A DNA stretch of 64,000 nt from assembly GCA_021647465.1 (NCBI GenBank), contig JAKIUQ010000006.1, positions 62,001 through 126,000 of the forward strand. Reading direction: 5' to 3'. How positions within the stretch are numbered: the first letter of the stretch is position 1; each line of letters starts with the position of its first letter. The position numbers and the translations under genes were made by a program. The notes under the pieces are model-generated. The model worked only from the letters and a program-made list of their open reading frames with translations, made no database searches and had not been told where the DNA came from. Below are positions 1 to 8,535 of this stretch, one piece after another. This DNA comes from Emcibacter sp. (GTDB taxonomy: Bacteria > Pseudomonadota > Alphaproteobacteria > Sphingomonadales > Emcibacteraceae).

Positions 1-56
1 AATTGGCACGAAAAATGGATCGCTGCGTTACGCTGCATAATGGATTATTGAGCTAG
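1..56 (+). CDS. lolD: LolD C-terminus (partial)
   Basis: The window opens inside a gene read in frame 3, ending at a TAG at 54-56. The visible tail contains ALARKMDRCVTLHNG-like residues (LARKMDR, then VTLHNG), which resembles the end of LolD, the ATPase of the LolCDE lipoprotein-releasing transporter, where the family has a similar 'LA-RMDR-V-L--G' ending. Gene order lolC-lolD-dnaE is common in Alphaproteobacteria, and dnaE begins 3 bp after this stop. The identification rests on about 17 residues plus context, so it is tentative. Confidence 0.6.
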   Translation, partial: LARKMDRCVTLHNGLLS

Positions 57-59
57 AAG

Positions 60-3000
60 ATGACCGGTATGAGCACAGGCGTGAATTTCATACATCTTAG
101 GCTACATTCAGCCTATTCCCTTTCCGAAGGGGCGATCCATGTGAAGGCTTTGGGCAAGCTCTGCCATAAGCATAATATGCCGGCCGTTGCCATCACCGAC
201 AGCAATAATATGTTTGGCGCGTTAGAGGCGTCTTTGGCCTTGCCAGAGGCGGGTATTCAGCCGATCATTGGCTGCTCGCTCGCCATTCGTCACGAGATAA
301 CGCAGGATTCGCGGTCTTTTAAAGAACCGGAGCCGGGCTGGATCATTTTGCTGGCCCAAACGAAGCAGGGCTATCAGAATTTGATGTATCTGGTCAGCAA
401 GGCTCATATGGAAAGTGAACCGTCCGAAACCCCGCAAATTAATCTTGGGGAAATAGAAGGCTTTTCGGACGGCCTTATTTGCCTCTCGGGCGGGCCAGAA
501 GGGCCGGTGGGTAAATATCTTGCTGTGGGCAGCAGCCATGCTTTATCGCAGGCCGAGGATATGGCGCAAAAACTTAAAAAGCTGTTTCCCGAACGGTTTT
601 ATATGGAAATCATGCGTCACGGCATGGCAACCGAAGAAAAAACCGAAGAAAACTTCATCAATCTGGCTTATAAGCTGGATATTCCTCTTGTGGCCACCAA
701 TCAGGCGTTCTTTCCTGAAAAGGAAATGTATCAGGCCCATGATGCCCTGCTGTGTATTGCCGGCGGCAATTATGTGGAACAGGATGACCGGCGCAAATTA
801 ACGCCGGAACATTATTTCAAATCGGCAGAGGAAATGACGGAACTTTTTGCCGACCTGCCCGAGGCCATTCACAATACGGTTGTTATCGCCCAGAGATGTG
901 CCTTTAAGGTGCCGACAGTTGACCCGATCCTGCCGAATTTCACGGATGGTTCTGCCAGCGAGGCAGAAGCCCTGGAAAAAATGGCCCATGAAGGCCTTGA
1001 AGTGCGATTGATGGCCCATGTCTATAACCGGGAAGAGAGGCCGGAAGCACAAAAGGACTTGGCCAAGCCCTATTGGGAACGTATAAAATTTGAGTTGAAG
1101 ATTATCAATCAAATGGGTTTTCCGGGGTATTTCCTGATTGTTGCCGACTTCATTCAATGGTCAAAGAAAAATAATATTCCGGTGGGGCCGGGCCGGGGAT
1201 CCGGGGCGGGGTCTGTGGTGGCCTGGGCCTTGATGATTACCGATCTTGACCCTCTGCGTTTTGGCCTTTTGTTTGAGCGGTTCCTTAATCCTGAGCGGGT
1301 ATCCATGCCCGACTTTGACATTGATTTTTGTCAGGACAAACGCGAACGGGTGATTAAATATGTCCAAGAGAAATATGGCGAGGCCCAAGTGGCGCAGATC
1401 ATCACCTTTGGAAAGCTTCAGGCCAAGGCGGTAATCCGCGATGTGGGCCGCGTGCTTCAGATGCCTTATGGGCAGGTGGATCGCTTGTCGAAATTAATTC
1501 CGGTCAATCCCGCCAATCCCATGACCCTGGCAGAGGCCCTGAAAAGCGAAGCAAAATTACGCTATGAGCGGGATAACGATCCCTCCACGGCCCATCTTAT
1601 TAAAATGGCTTTGCAATTAGAAGGCCTGAACCGTCATGCCTCAACCCATGCGGCGGGTTTGGTGATCGGGGATCGGCCCCTTGATCAACTGGTGCCTCTT
1701 TACCGCGACCCCAAATCTGACATGCCGGTGACTCAGTATAATATGAAATATGTTGAGCAGGCCGGACTGGTGAAATTTGACTTTCTGGGTTTGAAGACCT
1801 TGACCGTTCTGGCCAAGGCGATTGAGTATATCGGCTTGCGGGATATTCATGTTGATCTGGAAAAGATCGCGCTTGATGATAAGGCAAGCTACGATTTATT
1901 CAGCAGCGGCAAGACCACTGGCGTGTTCCAACTGGAAAGCAGTGGCATGCAGAATGTATTGTCCCAGTTAAAACCCGATTGTTTCGAGGATATCATTGCG
2001 GTCGTGGCGCTGTATCGTCCGGGGCCAATGGATAATATTCCGCGCTATATTGCCTGTAAGCACGGCGATGAAAAACCGGATTATCTGCATCCTTTGCTCG
2101 AAGGAATTCTGACCGAAACCTACGGCGTGATTATTTATCAGGAACAGGTGATGCAAATCGCGCAGATTCTGGCGGATTATTCCTTGGGAGAGGCGGATCT
2201 TTTACGCCGTGCCATGGGTAAAAAAATTGCCGCAGAGATGGATAAACAACGGGCCCGTTTTCAGGAGGGCGCAGATAAAAAAGGTGTCGATACAAAACAA
2301 GCCGCCAGCATTTTTGATCAGGTGGCAAAATTCGCAGGCTATGGTTTTAACAAAAGTCACGCGGCGGCCTATGCTCTGGTCTCCTATCATACGGCTTACC
2401 TCAAGGCCAATTATCCAGCGGAATTCATGGCGGCGATCATGTCTCTTGACCTGACCAATACGGATAAACTGGCCATTTTTAAACAAGAAGTGAAAGCCAT
2501 GGGGCTGGAAATTCTGCCGCCCGATATCAATAAGTCCGACGTTGAATTTTCCGTGGAAGTGATCGTCGGTAAAAAAGACGAGGATAACGTGGGCGGCGCA
2601 AAAGGCGATGGTATTTTGCGCGGTGTGCGCTATGGTTTGGCGGCCCTGAAAAATGTCGGGTCCGGTGCCATGGAAGGCCTGATTGCCGAACGCACAAAAA
2701 ATGGCCCTTTTAAGGATGTGGCGGATTTTTGCAGTCGGCTTGATACCAAACATATCAATAAACGCGCCCTGGAGAATCTGGCGAAAGCCGGGGCCTTTGA
2801 CGGCCTTAACCCTAACCGCGCGCAGATGCTGGCCGCGGTCGAAATGGTCTTGAAACAAGCCAGTTTCGCCACCGAACAACGCAACAGCAGTCAGGTTAGC
2901 CTGTTTGGTGATGTGGTATCGGATCAGGCCCTGGCCCTGCCGGATATGGTTGACTGGCAACTGATTGAACGGCTGAATTATGAAAAAGAAGCCGTCGGTT

Positions 3001-3590
3001 TTTATCTGTCCGCCCATCCTCTTGATGCCTATACCCAAGTTCTGGAGCGGCAAAAAATCACGCCGTCTGTCGAACTTGAACGTAAAGCGCGCGGCGGGGT
3101 AACGGTTCGGCTTGCCGGGACGATTCAAAATATCCGCATCATGAAAAACAAACGCGGCAAGAAATTCGCCTTCATCGGTCTTTCTGATGCCTTTGGCGGC
3201 TTTGAATGTATGGTGTTTTCTGAATTGCTCGATAGCGCGGAGGAGGTTTTACAGGTGGGCCAATCCGTCATCACGACGGTCGAAGCCAGCATCCACCCGG
3301 AAAAAGGCCTGCGGGTTACCGCCAAAAGCTTCGCCGCCATAGAGGTTGTCGCCGCCGCCGCCGCCAAGGGCCTCGAAATATTCCTGAGTGATGAAAGTCC
3401 CATCGCCGCCATTCATGACCTGTTGGAAAAATACAAAGGCGGGCGCGGCTATATCACTTTTAAAATAAATGTCATGGACGAAGATGAATATGACATCGAC
3501 ATCGAACTTAAAGACAAATACAAGGTTACCCCCCACATCCGCCCCGCGCTGATGGCCATGAAAGGCGTTAGGGAAGCCAGAGAGATATAG
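60..3590 (+). CDS. dnaE: DNA polymerase III alpha subunit
   Basis: Replicative polymerase catalytic subunit, 1176 aa, the usual DnaE1 length. Seen: N-terminal PHP domain beginning with LRLHSAYSLSEG; polymerase core with the catalytic PDFDIDF motif at about residue 420 and the third acidic site in VKFDFLGLKTL at about 575; helix-hairpin-helix region near 850-920; OB-fold (VRLAGTIQNIRIMKNKRGKK) near 1015 and a C-terminal tail for clamp/tau contacts. A short extra loop (KKDEDNVGGAKGDG) lies near 835. ATG at 60 is used; ATG at 69 is an equally plausible start. The gene follows lolD closely and is probably co-transcribed. Confidence 0.97.
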   Translation: MTGMSTGVNFIHLRLHSAYSLSEGAIHVKALGKLCHKHNMPAVAITDSNNMFGALEASLALPEAGIQPIIGCSLAIRHEITQDSRSFKEPEPGWIILLAQTKQGYQNLMYLVSKAHMESEPSETPQINLGEIEGFSDGLICLSGGPEGPVGKYLAVGSSHALSQAEDMAQKLKKLFPERFYMEIMRHGMATEEKTEENFINLAYKLDIPLVATNQAFFPEKEMYQAHDALLCIAGGNYVEQDDRRKLTPEHYFKSAEEMTELFADLPEAIHNTVVIAQRCAFKVPTVDPILPNFTDGSASEAEALEKMAHEGLEVRLMAHVYNREERPEAQKDLAKPYWERIKFELKIINQMGFPGYFLIVADFIQWSKKNNIPVGPGRGSGAGSVVAWALMITDLDPLRFGLLFERFLNPERVSMPDFDIDFCQDKRERVIKYVQEKYGEAQVAQIITFGKLQAKAVIRDVGRVLQMPYGQVDRLSKLIPVNPANPMTLAEALKSEAKLRYERDNDPSTAHLIKMALQLEGLNRHASTHAAGLVIGDRPLDQLVPLYRDPKSDMPVTQYNMKYVEQAGLVKFDFLGLKTLTVLAKAIEYIGLRDIHVDLEKIALDDKASYDLFSSGKTTGVFQLESSGMQNVLSQLKPDCFEDIIAVVALYRPGPMDNIPRYIACKHGDEKPDYLHPLLEGILTETYGVIIYQEQVMQIAQILADYSLGEADLLRRAMGKKIAAEMDKQRARFQEGADKKGVDTKQAASIFDQVAKFAGYGFNKSHAAAYALVSYHTAYLKANYPAEFMAAIMSLDLTNTDKLAIFKQEVKAMGLEILPPDINKSDVEFSVEVIVGKKDEDNVGGAKGDGILRGVRYGLAALKNVGSGAMEGLIAERTKNGPFKDVADFCSRLDTKHINKRALENLAKAGAFDGLNPNRAQMLAAVEMVLKQASFATEQRNSSQVSLFGDVVSDQALALPDMVDWQLIERLNYEKEAVGFYLSAHPLDAYTQVLERQKITPSVELERKARGGVTVRLAGTIQNIRIMKNKRGKKFAFIGLSDAFGGFECMVFSELLDSAEEVLQVGQSVITTVEASIHPEKGLRVTAKSFAAIEVVAAAAAKGLEIFLSDESPIAAIHDLLEKYKGGRGYITFKINVMDEDEYDIDIELKDKYKVTPHIRPALMAMKGVREAREI

Positions 3591-3608
3591 AGGATATAGA
3601 GGATATAT
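3585..3608 (+). repeat. 9-bp tandem repeat across the dnaE stop
   Basis: The unit GATATAGAG is repeated head to tail, with a degenerate third copy (GATATATAA). The first copy contains the dnaE TAG stop. It is one of several short tandem duplications at gene ends in this window. Confidence 0.6.
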
Positions 3609-3609
3609 A

Positions 3610-3678
3610 ATGACAAATTTTGAAGTTGCAACCAGATTTTTTCATGCTTGTGAAGGCCTAAAGGGGGCGAAATTATAA
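3610..3678 (+). pseudogene. 22-codon ORF, possible SnoaL-like N-terminal fragment
   Basis: ATG at 3610 follows a usable AGAGG ribosome site and reads 22 codons to TAA. The product contains ATRFFHACEGLKG. From memory this resembles the beginning of a small SnoaL/NTF2-like family, where FF-ACE--KGW is common. No continuation of that family is visible downstream, so this may be the stub of a lost gene, a tiny real peptide, or chance. It overlaps the large inverted repeat at 3653-3712. Confidence 0.3.
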
Positions 3679-3712
3679 AAATGACAAAGATTTGGAATGC
3701 CCCCTGGGCCTT
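3653..3712. other. Large imperfect inverted repeat after dnaE
   Basis: AAGGCC (3653-3658) and GGGGGC (3663-3668) pair with GCCCCC (3699-3704) and GGCCTT (3707-3712), giving a two-part GC-rich stem around a loop of about 30 nt. There is no run of T on either side, so it is not a canonical intrinsic terminator. It could stabilise or end the dnaE transcript. Confidence 0.4.
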
Positions 3713-3751
3713 GTCACAACTAGGGTGGCTGTAAGTTCGGCAAGGCCGGGT

Positions 3752-4150
3752 TTATTTTGATTTATTATGGGCACCGGAAGAATTCTGAATCATATTATTG
3801 ATGTTATATTTTTCAAAATTTATTTCTTGGTCAAGTTGGATTTTTAGGTAAATTTTTTCGTCATTCGCGTGTAATTCTTTGATGCCTTTTCGGGGTAAGG
3901 GGATTTTAGACACCATGCAAAAAGCCAATAATGCTGCTGCCACTTCACTGTTTGAAAAAATAACCGTGTTATTTTCAAGTTGAAGTGCCCGATCCACCAG
4001 AAAAGATACTTGCACGCTTTCCGCACTATCAACGATGGATTCTTGAATATCTTCCAATCGGATATGTTTCTTATTCAAAACAGAAAAATTTACGAGGGCT
4101 TTTCTTAATTCTGATTCAGTGAAATATATATGTTTAATCTCTAATGGCAT
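3752..4150 (-). CDS. Conserved-looking hypothetical protein
   Basis: A 132-aa soluble protein beginning MPLEIKHIYFTESEL, with no signal peptide or membrane segment. The ribosome site AAAGGGGAA sits just upstream of ATG. The sequence shows an EIKHIYFT start, a strand-rich middle and an ALLAFCMVSKIPLPRKGIKEL segment; I recall similar short alphaproteobacterial proteins of unknown function but cannot name a family. It stands alone, convergent with dnaE. No function is proposed. Confidence 0.7.
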   Translation of the reverse strand: MPLEIKHIYFTESELRKALVNFSVLNKKHIRLEDIQESIVDSAESVQVSFLVDRALQLENNTVIFSNSEVAAALLAFCMVSKIPLPRKGIKELHANDEKIYLKIQLDQEINFEKYNINNMIQNSSGAHNKSK

Positions 4151-4249
4151 TATAATTCCCCTTTATATCATAATATCTTACCATGAATGAGAGATTAAGC
4201 AACAGGTCTAAATGCTGAGTATACCCGCCGCCAGCACTGGCCTGCGGGC

Positions 4250-4278
4250 AAAAAAAAGGCTCCCGAAGTGAGGGAGCC
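4250..4278 (-). terminator. Intrinsic terminator of the exported His/Asn-rich protein gene
   Basis: On the minus strand a 7-bp perfect stem (GGCTCCC / GGGAGCC, positions 4258-4278) with the loop TCACTTC is followed by eight T (4257-4250). It lies 22 bp past the stop of the gene ending at 4300. Confidence 0.9.
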
Positions 4279-4299
4279 CAGGAGGGAAGAGAAGATCTG

Positions 4300-4854
4300 T
4301 TAATAACCGGGCTCTGGAATAGCCGGGCCGAGTTTCCATGAACCATCAGGCTGCAGACAGGATTGACCATATGCCGGTACGCTCTGCCCGCCGACGGTAA
4401 TGGTGGTTTGATATTCCCGTATTTGCCGGCAGGAGGCATCATTATTTTGTGCCAAACTTTGTCCCCGAACCGGTTGTTTATGGGTCCATTGCTGTTGTCT
4501 GGGCTGCATAAGGACGGGTTGTTGCTGGACGTAAACTGTCCGGCCATAATTGCTGCCACGTTGATTGCTGGTCATGGCATGGAACAGCAGCCCCCCTGCG
4601 AGCATGCCAAAGACAATTTCGTTGCCGCGATTATTGTTATAGCGATAATTATGACGCCAGCTATGATCACGCCGATGGTTGTTACGATAATTATGCCGCC
4701 AGTTATGCTTGTCGTAATTGCTGTAGCTATAGTGGCTACGGTGTTTATTATATTTTGGATCGGCCAAGGCTTGCGCTGCCGGGGCCAGTCCAAATATTGT
4801 CAGCCCCAGTATAAATATGGTTGTTCTCATCATTCGGTTAATGTTACCCATCAT
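4300..4854 (-). CDS. Exported His/Asn/Arg-rich protein with 17-kDa surface antigen-like C-terminus
   Basis: 184 aa. A signal peptide (ILGLTIFGLAPAAQALA) is followed by a strongly biased stretch at about residues 33-78 rich in His, Asn, Arg and Tyr, a hydrophobic glycine-containing segment near 80-95 (VFGMLAGGLLFHAM), a Gln-rich linker, and a C-terminal domain with two cysteines (CRQIREYQTT ... YGQSCLQPDGSWKL). The tail resembles the end of RT0821/Lpp0805-type 17-kDa surface proteins. The His-rich part could bind metal; that is inference. ATG at 4854 has AAGGA 5 nt upstream. It has its own terminator, so it is probably a single-gene unit. Confidence 0.75.
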   Translation of the reverse strand: MMGNINRMMRTTIFILGLTIFGLAPAAQALADPKYNKHRSHYSYSNYDKHNWRHNYRNNHRRDHSWRHNYRYNNNRGNEIVFGMLAGGLLFHAMTSNQRGSNYGRTVYVQQQPVLMQPRQQQWTHKQPVRGQSLAQNNDASCRQIREYQTTITVGGQSVPAYGQSCLQPDGSWKLGPAIPEPGY

Positions 4855-4944
4855 TTTATTCCTTCACATTTTGTAGCCTCACCTACATCTTGCATCACTA
4901 TAACCTTTTAAAACTGAATGATGGATGAACAGCATTTTACGCTT

Positions 4945-5853
4945 TTATTTTTTTGTATGTTTTTGAATGGTTGCGTAAATTATTTCAATAAATTTTTCAG
5001 GTTTCAAAAACCCGTTTCCCCATGTTTCATTCAAGTCCTTTAGGGGGTCACGTTTGATGGCTTCTTCGAGCGGCAATCCTTCCTGCGCCAAAGGCTCCAG
5101 ACTTTTCACAACCTCGGTCAGCATCTGTTGGTAATTCTGCAAATCCTGTTTATTTGCCAGCGGGCCGTGACCGGGAATGATTTTTGTCTGATCGTCAATC
5201 TGGCCGAGAATATTTTTCACTGTTTTTATCACGCCGTATATAGAGCCCCCCGCGCCGCTATCAATATAGGGGTATAGGCCATTAAAGAATATGTCGCCCG
5301 TATGGATGGTATTTTTTTTCTTGAAGAATATCACGCTATCGCCGTCCGTATGGGCGCTTGCAAAATGCAGGGCCTGTATTTCAAGGCCGTTCATATGGAA
5401 GGAAACCCTGTCGTTAAATGTGACCACAGGAAGGGCGGCCTTAGGTGATGCGGGGATATTCATGTTGAAATCTTTCATGAACTGGTCGCTGTTGAGCCTT
5501 TTGTAAACGTTATCATGGGCGACGATAATCACGCCTTCATTACCAAGATTTTCATTGCCGCCCGTATGGTCATAATGCCAATGGGTATTGATCATGAATT
5601 TTACAGATTTAGGGGAGATTTCTTTGATTGCCGCCAGAATTTTTGGGGTCAGCGGGGAAAATTGATCATCAATCATGAAAATGCCATCTTCCCCCGAAGA
5701 GATGCCGATATTCCCGCCAGCCCCCTGAAGCATATAGAGGCCATCATCCACTTTTATCGTTTTTATTTCCACAGAATCATATTGGTTCTGGGCGAATAGA
5801 TTATTGGTTAAGCCGATGAAAAGGGCCGCCGTTAAAGCAATTATATATTTCAT
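4945..5853 (-). CDS. Periplasmic metallo-beta-lactamase-fold hydrolase
   Basis: 302 aa from ATG at 5853. A signal peptide (MKYIIALTAALFIGLTNNLFA) predicts export. The zinc site is complete: HWHYDH near residue 111, the His of SAHTDGD, the Asp of IHTGDIFF and the His of PGHGP. This is the general MBL fold seen in quinoprotein-relay and cyclase-like periplasmic proteins; the substrate is unknown. A TTG at 5865 would extend the frame by four codons but overlaps the upstream stop; the ATG gives a clean signal peptide. It is the third gene of the NYN-UDGb-MBL operon, 8 bp after the UDG stop. Confidence 0.85.
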   Translation of the reverse strand: MKYIIALTAALFIGLTNNLFAQNQYDSVEIKTIKVDDGLYMLQGAGGNIGISSGEDGIFMIDDQFSPLTPKILAAIKEISPKSVKFMINTHWHYDHTGGNENLGNEGVIIVAHDNVYKRLNSDQFMKDFNMNIPASPKAALPVVTFNDRVSFHMNGLEIQALHFASAHTDGDSVIFFKKKNTIHTGDIFFNGLYPYIDSGAGGSIYGVIKTVKNILGQIDDQTKIIPGHGPLANKQDLQNYQQMLTEVVKSLEPLAQEGLPLEEAIKRDPLKDLNETWGNGFLKPEKFIEIIYATIQKHTKK

Positions 5854-5861
5854 ATTATTTC

Positions 5862-6545
5862 TCAATTCTTTAGGGTTAAAAAATCTTCTATTTTCTGGAA
5901 AACATCTTCGAACATTTCCGTGGTCAGCCTTTTGGTATTGGTATTATAGCGCGAGCAATGATAGCTGTTGATCAAGGTAATATTCTTGCCAAAATTATCG
6001 CCCAGAGGATGAAGGGCGCCGTGAGCAAATTTAAATGCGGATTTTTTCTTGCCGAATGTGCGTAAAACAGAATTATGCGCCACCAGCCCAAGGGCAAGGA
6101 CGATACGAAGCCGTGATGAATTGTTGATTTGATTAATCAAAAAAGGCCGGCAATTATCTTCTTCCTCGGCGACCGTTTTATTTTGCGGCGGTACGCAGCG
6201 CACCGCATTGGTGATGAGCGTATTTTTAAGGGTCAGACCATCGCTGGCCACGGATTTATAAATGCCGTTCGTATAGCCAAATTTGGCTAACGTGGCAAAT
6301 AACAGATCACCGGCATAATCCCCTGTAAAAGGCCGGGCGGTTTGATTGGCCCCCTTCATGCCCGGGGCCATGCCAACAATCAGCAGTTCATGATCTGGAT
6401 CACCAAAGGAGGGCACCGGGCCATTGTAAAAGGTTGGATGTTTTTTCTTGTTTCCGGCCCGGAAATTAGTCAGGCGCTGGCAAATGTTGCAGTTTTCAGG
6501 GGCATCACCCGCCATGAAGGCGGCTTTAACAGGGGAGGTTGACAT
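5862..6545 (-). CDS. Type 5 uracil-DNA glycosylase (UDGb)
   Basis: 227 aa. Removes uracil and related deaminated bases from DNA and starts base excision repair. Seen: N-terminal CNICQRL and further Cys that can hold an Fe-S cluster, motif A (VGMAPGMKGANQTARPFTGD), a TNAVRCVPPQNK segment, and the C-terminal SYHCSRYNTNT motif. The GMAPG form and long spacing of motif A point to family 5 rather than family 4. The ATG overlaps the stop of the NYN gene by one base (TAATG), so translation is coupled. Confidence 0.88.
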   Translation of the reverse strand: MSTSPVKAAFMAGDAPENCNICQRLTNFRAGNKKKHPTFYNGPVPSFGDPDHELLIVGMAPGMKGANQTARPFTGDYAGDLLFATLAKFGYTNGIYKSVASDGLTLKNTLITNAVRCVPPQNKTVAEEEDNCRPFLINQINNSSRLRIVLALGLVAHNSVLRTFGKKKSAFKFAHGALHPLGDNFGKNITLINSYHCSRYNTNTKRLTTEMFEDVFQKIEDFLTLKN

Positions 6546-7168
6546 TAAGCTTGTCCATTAGTTATTTCAGGTTTTATTTCGGGCTTTGGTCCAGATGAAT
6601 CATGGGAATGATGACCGTCATGATTATGGCCCGTTTGAGACGGTCTGCCGAAATAATTATGCAGGTCGGATAATTCAATAAAATTATCCGCCTGCCGGCG
6701 CAGTTCATCCGCGATCATGGGCGGGGAGGTTTTTGTGCTGCTGATGACCGTGACGCGAACCCCTTTGCGCTGTACGGATTCAACCAGACGCCTGAAATCG
6801 CCGTCACCGGAAAAAAGCACCATATGATCCACATGATCGGCCATGCCCATCATATCAATGGCAAGCTCCATATCCATATTACCTTTGATTTTTTTTTCGC
6901 CTCTGCTATCGGTGAATTCCTTGGTTGGTTTGGTGACCAAAGTGAACCCATTATAATCCAGCCAGTCGACCAGAGGACGCAGCGGCGAATATTCCTGATC
7001 TTCCAATAGGGCCGTGTAATAATAGGCCCGCAATAATATACCCTTTTCCGAAAAAAATATTCTTAAATTTTTATAGTCAATGTCGAAACTTAAGGCTTTG
7101 GCAGTAGCAAATAGATTAGAGCCGTCAATAAACAGGGCCAGCTTTTCGTTGGGATGAAAATACATCAT
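6545..7168 (-). CDS. NYN-domain (LabA/DUF88-like) putative RNase
   Basis: 207 aa. NYN/PIN-like nuclease fold: FIDGSNLFATA at residue 13 supplies the first acidic residue, KGNMDMELAIDMMG near 105 the central acidic cluster, and FSGDGDFRRLVE near 128 the GDGDF acidic motif typical of LabA proteins. The last 30 residues are His/Asp-rich and low in complexity. First gene of a tight operon with a DNA glycosylase and an exported hydrolase. Its nuclease activity is inferred from the family; the target is unknown. Confidence 0.88.
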   Translation of the reverse strand: MMYFHPNEKLALFIDGSNLFATAKALSFDIDYKNLRIFFSEKGILLRAYYYTALLEDQEYSPLRPLVDWLDYNGFTLVTKPTKEFTDSRGEKKIKGNMDMELAIDMMGMADHVDHMVLFSGDGDFRRLVESVQRKGVRVTVISSTKTSPPMIADELRRQADNFIELSDLHNYFGRPSQTGHNHDGHHSHDSSGPKPEIKPEITNGQA

Positions 7169-7261
7169 TTCAAAAATCCTAAAAAATTACATAAAATATG
7201 AGGCTATTGTAGCATATTTCTGATTATTTTGGCATATAACTATTTTTACCGGGAAAAGATT

Positions 7262-7849
7262 ATGATTTTTATCGGATTAGGCAGTAATTTAAGTGAGGGT
7301 AAATCAGGCACGCCGCGATCAATGTTGGCGGCGGCCCTTGGCGAAATGGCGGCATGCGGTATTGACGTTGTTGAATTATCACATTTTTATGAATCCGAAC
7401 CTGTGCCAAAATCAGACCAGCCATGGTTTATCAATGCGGTAGCCGCCGTGGAAACGCGCCTTTCACCTGAAGGCCTGTTGAAAAACCTTCATGACATTGA
7501 AACAAAACTTGGCCGAACGCGGCGTATCCGATGGGAAGCGCGGATCATTGATCTGGATATCATTGCCTATGATGATTGTATTTATCCATCATCAGGTGAT
7601 GGGCCTGATGGTTGGCATGTCGCCGCAGGAGATGACCATATAACGCGCCAAAATCAGGATGAGAATCAGGAGCAGGTTATGGTCATTCCCCACCCCCGAA
7701 TGCATGAAAGACTATTCGTTTTGAAGCCCCTTATGGATATATGTCCGGAATGGATACATCCGGTTTTGGGAAAAACAGCAAAATCCTTTGCCCGCGAATT
7801 GGCGGCGCAGGGAGATCAGGAAAATAAAGGATTAATTCGGCAAATATAA
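7262..7849 (+). CDS. folK: 2-amino-4-hydroxy-6-hydroxymethyldihydropteridine pyrophosphokinase
   Basis: 195 aa. Transfers pyrophosphate from ATP to 6-hydroxymethyl-dihydropterin in folate synthesis. Seen: FIGLGSNL at the N-terminus, FYESEPV, INAVAAVET, the signature WEARIIDLDIIAYDD, and IPHPRMHERLFVLKPL. An extra acidic/Gln-rich loop of about 30 residues (near 120-150) separates the last two motifs. ATG at 7262 follows GGGAAAAG at the right distance; a TTG at 7229 would add an unconserved tail. folP and folB are not adjacent. Confidence 0.93.
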   Translation: MIFIGLGSNLSEGKSGTPRSMLAAALGEMAACGIDVVELSHFYESEPVPKSDQPWFINAVAAVETRLSPEGLLKNLHDIETKLGRTRRIRWEARIIDLDIIAYDDCIYPSSGDGPDGWHVAAGDDHITRQNQDENQEQVMVIPHPRMHERLFVLKPLMDICPEWIHPVLGKTAKSFARELAAQGDQENKGLIRQI

Positions 7850-8003
7850 TCAAATGTCTTTTTTTGGAAAACTATGATATATCAGACTTTACAGATAAGC
7901 ATTTGGGTTGTATAAGCCGCGTTTGGAATTATGTCCGCTTTTGCAGCCTGATTTGATAACAGATCTGGCTTGGGCGAACTTATAAAATTGGAGAAAGAAC
8001 GGC

Positions 8004-8396
8004 ATGGCACGCGTTACCGTTGAAGATTGTGTAGATAAAGTACCAAACCGGTTTGAACTGGTTTTGCTGGCGGCCCACAGGGCGCGCCAGATTTCCTCAG
8101 GTGCGCCGATTCTGGTGGAACGGGATAATGATAAAAATCCTGTTGTTGCGCTTCGGGAGCTTGCCGGGGAACAGATCACCGCAGAGGCACTTCATGAGTC
8201 CCTCATTCACGGCTTGCAGAAAAACGTAGAAGTTGATGAGCCGGAAGAAGATGATATTTCACTATTGCTTGCCGGCAAAAAACTGGAAGCAAACCAGCAG
8301 GAAATAACCACAGAGAATCTGGCCAAGGCCTCTGCGGAAATGAAGGCAGAAGCCATGTTCTCTAAATTAGGTGAGCAGGATAAGGAAGAGGGCTGA
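8004..8396 (+). CDS. rpoZ: RNA polymerase omega subunit
   Basis: 130 aa. Starts MARVTVEDCVDKVPNRFELVLLAAHRARQI, the alphaproteobacterial omega N-terminus, with an acidic tail. It helps beta-prime folding and is part of ppGpp site 1. ATG is preceded by GGAGAAAG. It lies directly upstream of the (p)ppGpp synthetase gene, as usual in the class, but a strong terminator separates the two here. Confidence 0.96.
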   Translation: MARVTVEDCVDKVPNRFELVLLAAHRARQISSGAPILVERDNDKNPVVALRELAGEQITAEALHESLIHGLQKNVEVDEPEEDDISLLLAGKKLEANQQEITTENLAKASAEMKAEAMFSKLGEQDKEEG

Positions 8397-8425
8397 ATAA
8401 TTCTCCTTTGTGTATAGAGAATACC

Positions 8426-8463
8426 AAGACCTGCGATGAAATTCATTGCAGGTCTTTTTTTTA
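8426..8463 (+). terminator. Intrinsic terminator after rpoZ
   Basis: AAGACCTGC (8426-8434) pairs with GCAGGTCTT (8448-8456); an inner ATGAA/TTCAT extends the stem. A run of T follows. It should end most rpoZ transcripts before rsh, so rsh probably also has its own promoter between 8464 and 8535. Confidence 0.88.
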
Positions 8464-8535
8464 ACCATATTCTGCTTATCTAGTGTATTAGGAGATTAGT
8501 AAGAAAAGAAATATATTTTAAGTGGGTATGATGCG

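Noticed and set aside
2202..3128. 308-codon open frame antisense to dnaE
   Set aside because: Composition and lack of any family pattern mark it as a shadow of dnaE.
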